A DNA stretch of 64,000 nucleotides from Streptomyces cavernae (GCF_004023625.1 NZ_ML137715.1:1-64000), one strand, 5' to 3'; positions 43,149 to 52,229 are shown, counted from the first letter of the stretch. Notes: generated by a model not told the origin, from the letters alone. Numbers and translations are program-made.

Positions 43149-45122
43149 TCAGGAGGCCGCGCTGATGCGGTAGGTCACCTCCGCCGTGGTGGTGGCCACG
43201 GCGTTCAGGGTGACCGTGCCCTGCGCGGTGGCGGTGCCGGTGGCCACGGTCACTCCGGCCGCGGTGAGCCGGTACGTCGTGCCCGGGGTCAGCCCCGAGC
43301 CGGTGAACGCGAGCTGGGTTCCTGCCGCACCGGCCGCGACCGCCGCCTCGTACGGCGCGGACCCGGCCGGCACCCGGGCGGTCGCGGTGCCGCTGTCGGG
43401 CCGTACGGCCAGCGGCAGCGGGGTGACCGTCCGGGTGGAGGTGCCGACGGCCTGGGTGGTCAGCGTCGTCGTGCCACCGTTCGCGGTCAGCGCCGTGGTG
43501 GCGGCCGGGACGCCGGAGACCAGGTACACCGTCCCGGCGCCGCTGGTGAAGGAGGCCGAACTGACGCTGTCCACCTGCACCTTGGTGCCCTGGGTGATGT
43601 CCTTGAACACCATGCTGCCGGGCGTCGTCGTATCGCCCTTGACCGAGTGGTTCAGTGACGTGGGCACGGTGTTGCCGTCGAAGACGGTCCCGGTGGTGTA
43701 CTGCGTGAGGACCCCGGAGCCGAAGGTGCCGGTGAGACTGTTGCCGGTGAAGACCGTGCCGTCACTCTGGTTCAGCTTGACCGCGTTGCTGCCGGACCCG
43801 GCGAAGGTGTTCTGGATGAAGACGAGGTTGGTGGGCCGTCCGGTGGTGTTCGTGTACGCCGGGAGGTCCGAGCCCTGGTAGGTGAACACGGCGTACTGGA
43901 CGCTGTCGGTGACCGTGTTCCCGGTGGTCGTGATGCCCGTCGAGCCGACGCTGTAGCGCAGGCCGTACTCGGCGCCGTCGACGATGTTGTTCCGGATGAT
44001 GTCGTCGCTGCTGTCGAAGACTGCGATCCCGGCCCCGTTGGGCTGGTCGTGGACGTAGTTGTCCTCGATGACCGAGTCGGTGACCCCGCGGTGGATCATG
44101 ATGCCGTGCACCTGGTTGTCCGAGGCGTCGGGGTCACCCGGGGGCAGGTAGGGCGGGATGCCGTTGTGGTCGCTCTCGTTGCGGGCGATCAGCAGGTTGT
44201 TGCAGCGCTGCGAGCAGATGATGCCGTGATTGCCGTTGTGGTGTGCGTGGTTGTCGGTGATGACGAGGTTGTCCGAGTCGTCGTGCGGGTCGAGGCCGTA
44301 CGACTTGTTGTTGTCGTACTCGTTGCCGTCGAACACCATGCCTTCGGCGTTGAACGTGTACGTGCCCATGTAGTTGTGGTGGAAGCGGCTGTTGATCTGC
44401 GAGCCGTAGACGTTCAGCGCCGCGCAGACGTCCAGATGGGTGGCGTCGCAGCCGCGGCCCTTGTAGGACACTCCGTAGCTCTCCGCGGCGTAGTAGCCGA
44501 GGTAACCGAGGTCGCTGTCGACGATGTCCATCCGGGACTCGCGGGGCACGCCGGCGTCCAGGTAGGACAGCGCGCGGATGAAGGCGCGACCCTTGGACCC
44601 GGCCGGCGCGCCCGTCGGCACGGAGGGGTCCGTGTCGGGCCCGCCCGCGGCGTCGTCCCAGGAGGTGATGACGGTCGAGTCGATGTCGATGGTGCCGTAC
44701 TGGGCGGTGATCGAGACGACGTCGGCGGCCGCGCTGGTCGCCAGGCTGCGCAGTCTCAGCGTGTCCACCGACCCGCCCGCCGCGCTGCCGTGCAGTTCCA
44801 GGGTGGCGCCGTTCTGGATGACCAGGTTGGCGTTCAGTTGCCAGACGCCGTCGTCCATCTCCGTCAGGGGCGCCGACGGGCACAGCGCGAGGATGCCGGC
44901 CGGGTCGGCGGTGCCGGAGGTGAGGTACAGCGTGTTGGTGCTGGCGGCGTAGCGGACCTGCCCGGAGCAGGGCGCGGCGTCGGCCGCGCCGGCGACCGCG
45001 GTGTGCAGGCCGAGCAGCAGCGCCGTCGCGGCGACCGTGGCGGTGAGGGGCCGCGCCGGGCCGTGCGGGCGCGATCTGTGGGTGGCGCCGGCGCTGTCGC
45101 GTGGGGTCGCGGGGTTGTCCAT
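43149..45122 (-). CDS. secreted right-handed beta-helix protein, AlgG-like epimerase candidate
   Basis: 657 residues from ATG 45122. Twin-basic start, signal helix LTATVAATALLLGLHTAVAG, then a Cys-containing N-domain (APCSGQVRYAASTNTLYLTS), then a parallel beta-helix with many N-x-V/I and D-N-x-V turns (LVITDNHAHHNGNHGIICSQ, VIEDNYVHDQPNGAGIAVFD, NTVTDSVQYAVFTYQGSD). The C-terminal 150 residues form an immunoglobulin-like or carbohydrate-binding tail. The DPHDDSDN element resembles the DPHD active-site motif of mannuronan C5-epimerases. With a processive glycosyltransferase, nucleotide-sugar dehydrogenase and lyase next door, a polyuronate epimerase is the best fit. Confidence 0.75.
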   Translation of the reverse strand: MDNPATPRDSAGATHRSRPHGPARPLTATVAATALLLGLHTAVAGAADAAPCSGQVRYAASTNTLYLTSGTADPAGILALCPSAPLTEMDDGVWQLNANLVIQNGATLELHGSAAGGSVDTLRLRSLATSAAADVVSITAQYGTIDIDSTVITSWDDAAGGPDTDPSVPTGAPAGSKGRAFIRALSYLDAGVPRESRMDIVDSDLGYLGYYAAESYGVSYKGRGCDATHLDVCAALNVYGSQINSRFHHNYMGTYTFNAEGMVFDGNEYDNNKSYGLDPHDDSDNLVITDNHAHHNGNHGIICSQRCNNLLIARNESDHNGIPPYLPPGDPDASDNQVHGIMIHRGVTDSVIEDNYVHDQPNGAGIAVFDSSDDIIRNNIVDGAEYGLRYSVGSTGITTTGNTVTDSVQYAVFTYQGSDLPAYTNTTGRPTNLVFIQNTFAGSGSNAVKLNQSDGTVFTGNSLTGTFGSGVLTQYTTGTVFDGNTVPTSLNHSVKGDTTTPGSMVFKDITQGTKVQVDSVSSASFTSGAGTVYLVSGVPAATTALTANGGTTTLTTQAVGTSTRTVTPLPLAVRPDSGTATARVPAGSAPYEAAVAAGAAGTQLAFTGSGLTPGTTYRLTAAGVTVATGTATAQGTVTLNAVATTTAEVTYRISAAS

Positions 45123-45158
45123 GGGTGCTCCTGGGCTGGCGGGTGACGTGGCGGGCTG

Positions 45159-47018
45159 TCAGGCGGTGTTGTGGACGTGGTCGGGCACCTTCGGCAGCGG
45201 GGTGTTCCGGTGCCGGACCTGGTGGACCGTCTGCAGCCCGACGGCCAGGAGCAGGGCGACGAGCGCGGCGAAACCGAGCCAGGGGAAGGGCGGCAGGGTG
45301 ACCTCGGTGCCGGCGCGGCGTTCGACCGAGCCGCCGCCGGCCAGGGCGACGGGGGCCCGCACCCGTGAGTCGGTGAGAATCATCCGGGCGTCCTTGTCGG
45401 CCTCGATGCCCTTGCGTTCGGCCAGGACGTCCAGACCGTTCGCGGTGGCCCGCACACCGGCGGCCAGGTGCAGGCCACGCCGGGCGCCGCTGACCGTCAG
45501 GGAGTCCAGCCGTGCGGCGGCCCCGAGGTCGACGGCCGTGGTCGCGCCGGACACCGAACCGCCGCTCACCAGCAGGCCGGCGGAGGCGGAGGACAGGCCC
45601 TTGCGGGTGGTGCCGCTGATCGTGACACCGGTGAGGGACACTCCACTGGTGGTGCTCGACGCGGTGACGCCGGCTCGGCCGCCGCGCACGGTGACCTTTC
45701 GCAGGGACACCTGGCGGGCGTCACCGTACACGGCGATGCCGGTGCGCGAGCCGCTGACGGTGGTCTCCTCGATGCTCATCCCGGCCCCGGCGATCGCGAT
45801 GCCCCTGCCGAAGCCCGTCACCGTGCCGCCCGAGACGACCGTTCCCCGGGTGTCCGCGGCCACCGAGACGCCGGTGTCGCCGCGGTTCAGTTCCGCGTCG
45901 CGTACGGTCACCCGGCCGGCGACCCCGGAGACGGCCACGGCGACCGGCGCTCCGGTCACCTTCGCCTTCTCGACGGTGCATCGCGCACAGGACACCAGCC
46001 GTATCCCGGTCTCCCGGTCGTTCTCCGAGACGGTGCCCACCAGCCGCACGCCCCGCTGGGCGGCGACCCGGATGCCGCCGCCGCGGTTGTCGCGGGTGGT
46101 CACGCCGGTCAGCGTGCGATTGTCCGTGCCGCTGACGGTGACGCCGCTGTGGGCGCTGTTCCGGGCGGTCAGATCGGAGATGGCGGTTCCTGTGTCGCCG
46201 TCGAGGACCAGCCCGTCGCCGAGGGAGTCGCTGATGTCGACCTTCCGCAGCCGGACGCCCGTGGAACCGGCCAGCCGCAGCCCGGTCCCGTTGCCCTTGA
46301 ACGCCGAGTCCACCGCGGAGCCCGTACTGCCCTTGCTCCAGGTCACCCCCGAGAAACGGGAGGTGGCCGCGCCCGCGGTGGGTCCGAACCCGGTCACCGC
46401 AGCGCCGGAGAAGGTCAGCCGGCCGCCCGCGCCCATGTGGATGTAGGGGCGTCCGGGCGAGTCCGCCGCTCCTCCGTCGGCGGTGAGGCGCGCGTCGCGG
46501 ATGTCGAGCGTGGCCCGGCTGCCCCGGATCCAGGTTCCGGCGGCCGCGGTGTCGCCGACGGCGAACCGTACGGTGCCCTTCAGCGGGCCGATCGTCAGGG
46601 AGCTGTCCGGGGCGAGCAGGATCGCCGAGCGCACCCGGATCCCGTCCTGGTCGACGCCGAGCCAGGCGGGCCCGGCCTGCTCGGCGAGCCAGCCCAGGGT
46701 GACGTTGCCGGGCCCGGGATACAGGTACTGGGTGACAACACCGCGGCTGACCAGGTCGACCACACCCGGCCGCAGCACGATCAGCCGCTCCGGGCGGCCG
46801 GTCCGCTGCCAGGCGTCGGCGTCCGAACCAGCGGTGGCCCGGGCGGTGAGACCGCCTACGACCGGAGTGGCGAGACCGGTGCCGGCCGATGCGGCCAGTG
46901 CGGCGGCCGCCGCCAGCGTGACGACGGCGATGCGGGACAGCCAGGGCCGCCGGGACCTCGGGTTCCGGCGACGCGGCCGGCCCCTGCGGACGGCCAGGGC
47001 GCGCAGCAGGCGGGTCAC
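45159..47018 (-). CDS. membrane-anchored right-handed beta-helix protein
   Basis: 619 residues from GTG 47018, overlapping the glycosyltransferase stop by 4 bp (GTGA). N-terminal basic region and hydrophobic segment (IAVVTLAAAAALAASAGTGL), a long beta-helix of short repeats (GVRLRKVDISDSLGDGLVLD, TRDNRGGGIRVAAQRGVRLV, GTVVSGGTVTGFGRGIAIAG) and a C-terminal membrane helix (FPWLGFAALVALLLAVGLQT) before a basic tail. Unlike its neighbour it lacks the DPHD motif, so it is probably a polymer-binding or export guide protein comparable to AlgK/AlgX-type helpers and not the epimerase. Translational coupling to the glycosyltransferase supports a direct role. Confidence 0.75.
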   Translation of the reverse strand: MTRLLRALAVRRGRPRRRNPRSRRPWLSRIAVVTLAAAAALAASAGTGLATPVVGGLTARATAGSDADAWQRTGRPERLIVLRPGVVDLVSRGVVTQYLYPGPGNVTLGWLAEQAGPAWLGVDQDGIRVRSAILLAPDSSLTIGPLKGTVRFAVGDTAAAGTWIRGSRATLDIRDARLTADGGAADSPGRPYIHMGAGGRLTFSGAAVTGFGPTAGAATSRFSGVTWSKGSTGSAVDSAFKGNGTGLRLAGSTGVRLRKVDISDSLGDGLVLDGDTGTAISDLTARNSAHSGVTVSGTDNRTLTGVTTRDNRGGGIRVAAQRGVRLVGTVSENDRETGIRLVSCARCTVEKAKVTGAPVAVAVSGVAGRVTVRDAELNRGDTGVSVAADTRGTVVSGGTVTGFGRGIAIAGAGMSIEETTVSGSRTGIAVYGDARQVSLRKVTVRGGRAGVTASSTTSGVSLTGVTISGTTRKGLSSASAGLLVSGGSVSGATTAVDLGAAARLDSLTVSGARRGLHLAAGVRATANGLDVLAERKGIEADKDARMILTDSRVRAPVALAGGGSVERRAGTEVTLPPFPWLGFAALVALLLAVGLQTVHQVRHRNTPLPKVPDHVHNTA

Positions 47019-48244
47019 GCAGCGGCCTCCGTCCCCACGGGCTGGGCGGTGCGGACCACGACGCCGTTCTCGACGGAGACCTGGCGGGTCAGCCAGCGCT
47101 GCTTGCGGATGGTGGCCAGCGCGCAGATCTTCACCACGGCCATGACGAAGGAGAGCAGCACGAAGCCGGGCACGAGGAACACCGACGAGGGCCGGCGGAC
47201 CAGATGCGGAAGGATCTTCATGGACCGGCTGATCCACCACCAGGCCGCCAGACAGACCACGAAGAACCAGTCCTGCCGGATGATCGCGTACGTCATGAAG
47301 GCCGGTGACAGCAGCAGGGTGAAGCTGCTGACCCCTTTGTCGATCATGGTGAAGGCGAGGAACGGGTGGCGCCACGACCAGCGCCGGGACAGCGCCCGCA
47401 GGTCGGACCGCCAGGTGTTGCGGGCCCAGCGCAACCGCTGCTTGATGAAGATGCGCAGCGTTCCGGGGAACGTGGACCACACGCGTGCGGAGCGCTGCAT
47501 GTAGGTGAGGTGGCCGCGTTCCAGGATCAGCGTCGTCAGCCGCTTGTCATCGCCGGACATGCACGGCACACCCATGAACGTCTCGCTCATGAAGTCGTCG
47601 GATATCTCCAGCAGCAGTTCCCGCCGGTAGACGGCGGTGCGGCCGGACAGACAGGAGACGGCGCGGCCCATGACGGTCTGTGCGGCGTTCTCGTCGAAGT
47701 ACCGGTAGTCCAGGTACATGTCGTTGACGCGCTGCAGGAAGCCCTTGGGATTGTAGACGTTCTGCCGGGTGCCCACCCCGCCGATCTTCGGGTCGGCGAA
47801 GGGTTTGCAGACTTCTGCGGCCACGTCGTCGGCCCAGATGGTGTCGGAGTCGACGAGGGCGACGAGATCGGTGGTGCACGCCTCCCAGCCGCGCACCAGG
47901 GCGTCGCGCTTGCCGGGCACGTCGGTGACGATGACGGTGACCGGGTAACGGGCCGCGATCTCCCGGCACGCGTCGTCGGTGACGTCGATGACCAGGACCA
48001 CTTCCTCGACATCGTTGCGCAGCCAGGACTCGATGGCCCGGGCGAAGATGACCGGGTCCTCCTGGTACACCGGGACCACGACCGACATGGGCAGCCGGAA
48101 GTGGTTCTGGACCGGCCGGTACAGCGATGCCGGGGCTCTGCGGATGAGCCAGAACGTCCAGCGCACCAGGCCGAGGATGCCCAGCGGGAGATAGACGAGG
48201 TAGTACCGGAAGTCGTAGAGCGCGTTGTCGAGGAATCCGCTCAT
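47015..48244 (-). CDS. processive family 2 glycosyltransferase, Alg8/hyaluronan synthase-like
   Basis: 409 residues from ATG 48244. Hydrophobic N-terminus (YYLVYLPLGILGLVRWTFWL), then the GT-A domain with SVVVPVYQEDPVIFARAIES, DVTDDA, DSDTIWADD and GDDKRLTTLIL, the product-binding QRLRWARNTW motif, and C-terminal helices (FVPGFVLLSFVMAVVKICAL and others). These are the marks of processive enzymes such as hyaluronan, cellulose and alginate (Alg8) polymerases, which link NDP-sugars and extrude the chain. No PilZ or cyclic-di-GMP domain is attached. It follows the dehydrogenase by 132 bp and is coupled to the next gene. Confidence 0.9.
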   Translation of the reverse strand: MSGFLDNALYDFRYYLVYLPLGILGLVRWTFWLIRRAPASLYRPVQNHFRLPMSVVVPVYQEDPVIFARAIESWLRNDVEEVVLVIDVTDDACREIAARYPVTVIVTDVPGKRDALVRGWEACTTDLVALVDSDTIWADDVAAEVCKPFADPKIGGVGTRQNVYNPKGFLQRVNDMYLDYRYFDENAAQTVMGRAVSCLSGRTAVYRRELLLEISDDFMSETFMGVPCMSGDDKRLTTLILERGHLTYMQRSARVWSTFPGTLRIFIKQRLRWARNTWRSDLRALSRRWSWRHPFLAFTMIDKGVSSFTLLLSPAFMTYAIIRQDWFFVVCLAAWWWISRSMKILPHLVRRPSSVFLVPGFVLLSFVMAVVKICALATIRKQRWLTRQVSVENGVVVRTAQPVGTEAAA

Positions 48245-48376
48245 GGGCCTGTTCTCTGGGAGCCGGTGCGTCGTGTGCACCGTGCGGGCCACCCGCCTGG
48301 CCGCACGGCGCCGGAGGGGTACGGGTCTGGTGTCGCCGGAGCGGGCCGGCGCCCGCCCGGACGGCGGCTGCGCGGC

Positions 48377-49264
48377 TCAGACAGTCAGCGCCGCGGCCTC
48401 CTGGTCGACCTTCGCGGCCAGGAGGTCGTTGACCTCGACGACGGCCTTGAGCAGCGGCATGTCCAGTCCCATGGAGTCGGCCAGGCCGAGGAAGCCCTGG
48501 GTGTCCTTCGGCAGGCACACGCCGCCGTACGGGGCGCCGCCGCGGATGCCGTACGACGGGTTGTACGAGGCCTCCGCGGACCGGGCCACGGTCTGCGCGA
48601 TGGGGTCGAGATCGAGGCCGAGGTGCTGGCTGACCAGCCACATCTCATTCCAGAAGCTGATCTTCGTGGCGTTGTAGATGTTGTGCGCGCACTTGACGAA
48701 CTCGGCCGCGGCCGGCTCGTCGAAGACACGCATCTCCCCGCCGAAGGGGGACAGCAGCTCGCGCAGCCGCTCCCTGGTGCGTGCGCTGCGGGAGGCGATC
48801 ACGGTCATCCACGGGTAGCGGAAGTCCTCGACCGCGGAGGCCGCGCGCAGGAACTCCGGGTTGCTGGCGAGCATGAAGTCCTCGCCGAGCCTGCCGCCCG
48901 AGTTCTTCTCCAGCAGCGGGAGCACCAGCCCCTCGGCGGTGCCGGGCGGTACGGTGGAGCGGACCACCACGATGTGCTTCTCGGCCGCCCCGGCCAGGGC
49001 CCGGCCGACGGCCGAGGTACCCGCCTCGAACGCGGACAGGTCGTAGCGGTGCCCGCTGTTGGGGGTGGGCAGGGTGAGGAAGATGAAGGCGCCCGGTTCG
49101 GCGCGCAGGTCGAGTGTCTCCCGCGCGTCGAGGCCCTCCGCGCGTAGGGCCCCGACGCGCGAGGGGAGGATGTCGATGAACGTCACCTCGTGCCCCGCGT
49201 GCAGGAATCCCTTGCCGGTGGCGGTACCGACGACGCCTGAACCCACGATGAATATTCTGGCCAT
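48377..49264 (-). CDS. UDP-glucose/GDP-mannose 6-dehydrogenase-like protein, C-terminal domain missing
   Basis: 295 residues from ATG 49264. Rossmann start RIFIVGSGVVGTATGKGFLH, TLPTPNSGHRYDLS, VVRSTVPPGTAEGLVLPLLE, SNPEFLRAASAVEDF, KCAHNIYNATKISFWNEM and catalytic Cys in GGVCLPKDTQGF. The family is normally 400-450 residues; here the protein stops after the helical dimer domain, so the UDP-binding C-terminal domain is absent. Genes of this short type occur in some actinobacteria. If active it supplies a uronic acid nucleotide for the polymerase. It is the first gene of the cluster. Confidence 0.85.
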   Translation of the reverse strand: MARIFIVGSGVVGTATGKGFLHAGHEVTFIDILPSRVGALRAEGLDARETLDLRAEPGAFIFLTLPTPNSGHRYDLSAFEAGTSAVGRALAGAAEKHIVVVRSTVPPGTAEGLVLPLLEKNSGGRLGEDFMLASNPEFLRAASAVEDFRYPWMTVIASRSARTRERLRELLSPFGGEMRVFDEPAAAEFVKCAHNIYNATKISFWNEMWLVSQHLGLDLDPIAQTVARSAEASYNPSYGIRGGAPYGGVCLPKDTQGFLGLADSMGLDMPLLKAVVEVNDLLAAKVDQEAAALTV

Positions 49265-49836
49265 GTCCGCTGGTCTCCTGATCGGATGCGCGCATGCGTG
49301 AGATGCGCTTGGCCCGGCTGGAAAGACTCCGCCGCGCCGCCATTCGGGCAGCCTTGAGCGACGGATGAAGAAGTGTTGATCGCCGACGCGGAATCCCGGT
49401 CGGGCCCCCGGTCATGTGGTCGTGGGAGGCCCGTGCGGGCGAGTACGAAAAGGCGCGCAACCCGGCGCGCCGACGTCACGACAGCGGATACCTGCTGGTC
49501 GACATGCGTCCTGTCCTGTCAGAGCGCATGCCCATTGCGAAGGTCATGTGCGCTCACCCCCCTCCGGCCAGACAGCGTATTGAGGCTGACAGACTCCAAT
49601 CAACGCCGCAAACGAAAAAATTTTGTTAACCGATCGGAGGGAACCGATCTCACTGACGCGGGATCAGATTTGTTACGTGCAAGGAAACTTGACTGGGTGA
49701 CAGTCGCGATCTTGGCGAGACTCCTGGTAATGCGCCATACCTTGCGAAAATTACACGGCCGTTGCCGTACGGTGTCGTTTCGCCGATCTGGAAAAGCAGC
49801 TCATTTACACGCTTCAAATGAACTTCGCGTCACTCG
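49265..49836. other. 572-bp leader upstream of the polysaccharide cluster
   Basis: No gene recognised. It contains the lowest-GC stretch of the window (AAAAAATTTTGTTAACC near 49617-49634), two AACCGATC direct repeats 16 bp apart (about 49628 and 49644) and a palindromic CCGATCGG. The promoter for the minus-strand cluster is expected here; a structured RNA leader is possible but I cannot name a riboswitch class. Confidence 0.5.
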
Positions 49837-50475
49837 TCAGCGAGGTGACCAGGGGTTGCCCTGCATCAGGTTCCCCAGCCCCGCCCAGGCGAAGTTCATC
49901 AACGTCGTCGCGGCCTGCTTGGCGGAGATGCCCGGGGTGGTGTTGGCCCAGGCCGCCAGGGACTCCGCCGCACCCACCAACGCCTCGGCCAGACCGGCGA
50001 CTTCGCGCTCCGGCAGTGAGGGATCACGGTGCGCCTCACGTGCCGCCACCAGGATCAGCTCCGTGACGAACACGACGATCTCCCTGCGCATGGCGGCCAC
50101 TTCGGCGGCGAACGGCTCACCGTGGGTGCGGGCCTGCAGATGCAGTACCGTCCAGCCGTCCGGGTTCTGGGCGGTGTGGGTGAAGAACGCCTGGAGTCCG
50201 GCCCAGAGTTGGCGGTCGGCGGGCTCGTCGGGGCGGACACCCTCGCGCACGGCCGTCTCCAGCGCCTGCGCCTCACGGCGGATGCACGCCGAGAAGAGGT
50301 CTTCCTTCGAGTTGAGATACAGATACACCAACGGCTTGGACACGCCCGCGAGGTCGGCGATCTCGTCCATGGAGGCGGCGCTGTAGCCGCGTTGTCCGAA
50401 GGTTTGCACTGCGGCGTCCAGCATCTGCTGTTCGCGTACGGCACGCGGCATGCGCTTGCTCTTGACTGCACCCAT
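49837..50475 (-). CDS. TetR-family transcriptional regulator
   Basis: 212 residues from ATG 50475. DNA-binding domain AVREQQMLDAAVQTFGQRGY, then ASMDEIADLAGVSKPLVYLY and LNSKEDLF, followed by an all-helical ligand-binding domain. It stands on the same strand as the polysaccharide cluster, 572 bp upstream, and might control it, but no operator pair was found. It has no obvious partner gene. A hairpin with one bulge (GTCACTCG/CGAGGTGAC) overlaps its stop codon. Confidence 0.92.
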   Translation of the reverse strand: MGAVKSKRMPRAVREQQMLDAAVQTFGQRGYSAASMDEIADLAGVSKPLVYLYLNSKEDLFSACIRREAQALETAVREGVRPDEPADRQLWAGLQAFFTHTAQNPDGWTVLHLQARTHGEPFAAEVAAMRREIVVFVTELILVAAREAHRDPSLPEREVAGLAEALVGAAESLAAWANTTPGISAKQAATTLMNFAWAGLGNLMQGNPWSPR

Positions 50476-50535
50476 GCGGTTCAGCGTAAGCCGGGGAGGC
50501 CGGAGTTCAGTGCTCCGGCCGGACAGCCGTCCGAC

Positions 50536-50557
50536 GCCGGCCCCGAAAGCGGCCGGC
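50536..50557 (-). terminator. short GC hairpin downstream of the DUF4229-like gene
   Basis: GCCGGCC (50536-50542) pairs with GGCCGGC (50551-50557) around an 8-base loop, 21 bp past the stop of the minus-strand gene at 50578. No T-tract. A weak candidate. Confidence 0.35.
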
Positions 50558-50577
50558 CGGCACCCCGCGGCGCCGGG

Positions 50578-50841
50578 TCAGAAGTCCTCCTGCGCCCGGT
50601 TGCGGTCCAGGCTCGCCTTCGCGCGATCCACTCGCGCCACCACCTGGGCCGACGCACGATCGCGTTCCTTGCGCAGGACCACGAAGCTGATGGGAGCCGA
50701 GATCAGCAGGGAGAGGAGGACGACCCACATGAAGTTGGAATCGCCCAGGCCCCGGGGGACGACGCCGGAGTAGACGAGGCCCCAGACGACCACGAGGCAG
50801 CCCGCGAAGATCCCTAGGCGCATCAGCGTGTAGCGGAGCAT
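50578..50841 (-). CDS. small membrane protein, DUF4229-like
   Basis: 87 residues from ATG 50841. Two hydrophobic helices (LRYTLMRLGIFAGCLVVVWG and FMWVVLLSLLISAPISFVVL) and a charged C-terminal coiled-coil (ERDRASAQVVARVDRAKASL). This arrangement fits the small actinobacterial DUF4229 membrane family often found next to the menaquinone genes. The function is unknown. A longer start at 50913 lacks a ribosome site. Confidence 0.75.
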   Translation of the reverse strand: MLRYTLMRLGIFAGCLVVVWGLVYSGVVPRGLGDSNFMWVVLLSLLISAPISFVVLRKERDRASAQVVARVDRAKASLDRNRAQEDF

Positions 50842-50949
50842 GTCATTCCACTCTTCCGTCTCGAACGTACCCGAAAGGCATGGGGCACCGTCCAGTGAAG
50901 CACGACCAGCCACGGATCATTCAGGCGGCCCTCCCTCGGCCGCGCCACC

Positions 50950-51483
50950 TCAGGCACGCCGTGCGAGCGGCAGGTGCATGATGACGTCGTCCCGGTCGTC
51001 ACCGGGCGCCACCCGTATCGCGGACGGCACCCGCCCGACCTCCCGGTAGCCGCACGACGAGTAGAAGCGCTCCAGGCCCTCCCCGCCCCGGCAGGTGAGC
51101 CGTATCGCCTCGATTCCCTCGAAACCGCTCGCGGCCTCCTCGGCCGCCCCGAGCAGGTCGCGGCCGTAGCCCTTCCCCTGGTGCCTGGGGTGCACCATCA
51201 CCGTGTACAGCCACACCCAGTGCTTCATGAGCCGGTGCGCGTTGAAGGAGAGGAACGCCGTCGCGGCCACCTCGCCCCCCTCCTCGTACCCGACCAGCAG
51301 CCGCATCCGCTTCTCGGCCATGGCGGCGAGGTGCTTCATCAGCTCGACCCGGACCGTGCCGACGGTCACCGGTGGCACGAAGCCGACCGCGCCGCCCGCG
51401 TTGGTGACATCGGTCCACAGTCGGAGGATCCCGTCACGGAGGGCCGGGTCGACGTTCGGATCGAGTTCGAAGGTAAGGGGCAT
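50950..51483 (-). CDS. GNAT-family N-acetyltransferase
   Basis: 177 residues from ATG 51483. MLMLVGYEEGG-like strand followed by WLYTVMVHPRHQGKGYGRDL gives the acetyl-CoA loop (Q-G-K-G-Y-G), then IRLTCRGGEGLERFYSSCGY and REVGRVPSAIR. The order of motifs is that of a complete GNAT fold. Substrate unknown. No operon partner: the gaps to both neighbours are about 90-110 bp. Confidence 0.9.
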   Translation of the reverse strand: MPLTFELDPNVDPALRDGILRLWTDVTNAGGAVGFVPPVTVGTVRVELMKHLAAMAEKRMRLLVGYEEGGEVAATAFLSFNAHRLMKHWVWLYTVMVHPRHQGKGYGRDLLGAAEEAASGFEGIEAIRLTCRGGEGLERFYSSCGYREVGRVPSAIRVAPGDDRDDVIMHLPLARRA

Positions 51484-51575
51484 ATGGCAAATTTATCCAT
51501 TACCCAACCGGGTTCTCAACCACTTTCCGCACGCCTGACAGGCATCACACCGGCCACTTGGTCACCCCCGGCCGC

Positions 51576-52229
51576 TCACTCCCCGCCCAGTGCCCGCGCC
51601 GCCACCCTCAGGTCCGCCACCAGCCCCTGGTACACGGCCTCCCGGTCCTCCGCGCGCAGCACCGCCGACGGATGGATCGTCGCCACGACCCGCTCGGGCC
51701 GTCCGTGGATCTCCCGCTCCAGCAGCGTCCCGCGCTCCTGTGTCACCCGGAACGAGGAACCCAGCAGGGCCTTCCCGGCCGTCGCGCCGAGCGTCACCAC
51801 CAGCTCCGGCTCGACCCGGTCCAGCTCCGCCTCCAGCCACGGAGCGCACGCCGTCATCTCGCGCAGGCTGGGTGCCTTGTGGATGCGCCGCTTGCCGCGC
51901 AGCGTGAACTTGAAGTGTTTGACGGCGTTGGTGACGTACGCCTGGCCCGGTTCGATGCCCGCCTCGGCCAGCGCCCGGTCCAGCAGCCGGCCCGCGGGAC
52001 CGACGAACGGCTTGCCCTGCCGGTCCTCCTGGTCGCCGGGCTGCTCCCCGACGAGCATGACGCGGGCGTCCTCAGCGCCCTCACCGAACACGGTCTGCGA
52101 GGCGTCCTGGTGCAGCGGACAGCCCCGGCAGCCGGCGGCGGCTTCGCGCAGGGATGCGAGGTCGGCGGCGGACGGGACGAAGGGCTCCGCCGTGTAGGCC
52201 TCTTCGGGGGCTTGTGTGCGCGGGCTCAC
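51576..52229 (-). CDS. udgX: UdgX-type uracil-DNA binding/glycosylase protein
   Basis: 217 residues from ATG or GTG 52229. Family 4-like UDG with an N-terminal CxxC (AAGCRGCPLHQDA) for the iron-sulfur cluster, motif A GEQPGDQEDRQGKPFVGPAG, and the insertion GKRRIHKAPS (KRRIH at about 113-117) that defines UdgX, then IHPSAVLRA as motif B. UdgX forms a stable covalent bond from the loop His to uracil-excised DNA, so the protein marks and protects lesions and does not turn over. The motif residues are all present. Confidence 0.9.
   Translation of the reverse strand: MSPRTQAPEEAYTAEPFVPSAADLASLREAAAGCRGCPLHQDASQTVFGEGAEDARVMLVGEQPGDQEDRQGKPFVGPAGRLLDRALAEAGIEPGQAYVTNAVKHFKFTLRGKRRIHKAPSLREMTACAPWLEAELDRVEPELVVTLGATAGKALLGSSFRVTQERGTLLEREIHGRPERVVATIHPSAVLRAEDREAVYQGLVADLRVAARALGGE

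Noticed and set aside
43186..47504. Large plus-strand frames opposite the beta-helix genes (294, 365, 481 and 678 aa)
   Set aside because: Antisense shadows of repetitive beta-helix genes, with no domain match.
49617..49660. Riboswitch in the AT-rich leader of the polysaccharide cluster
   Set aside because: The AACCGATC repeats and palindrome do not match a riboswitch class I can identify; left as an unexplained leader.
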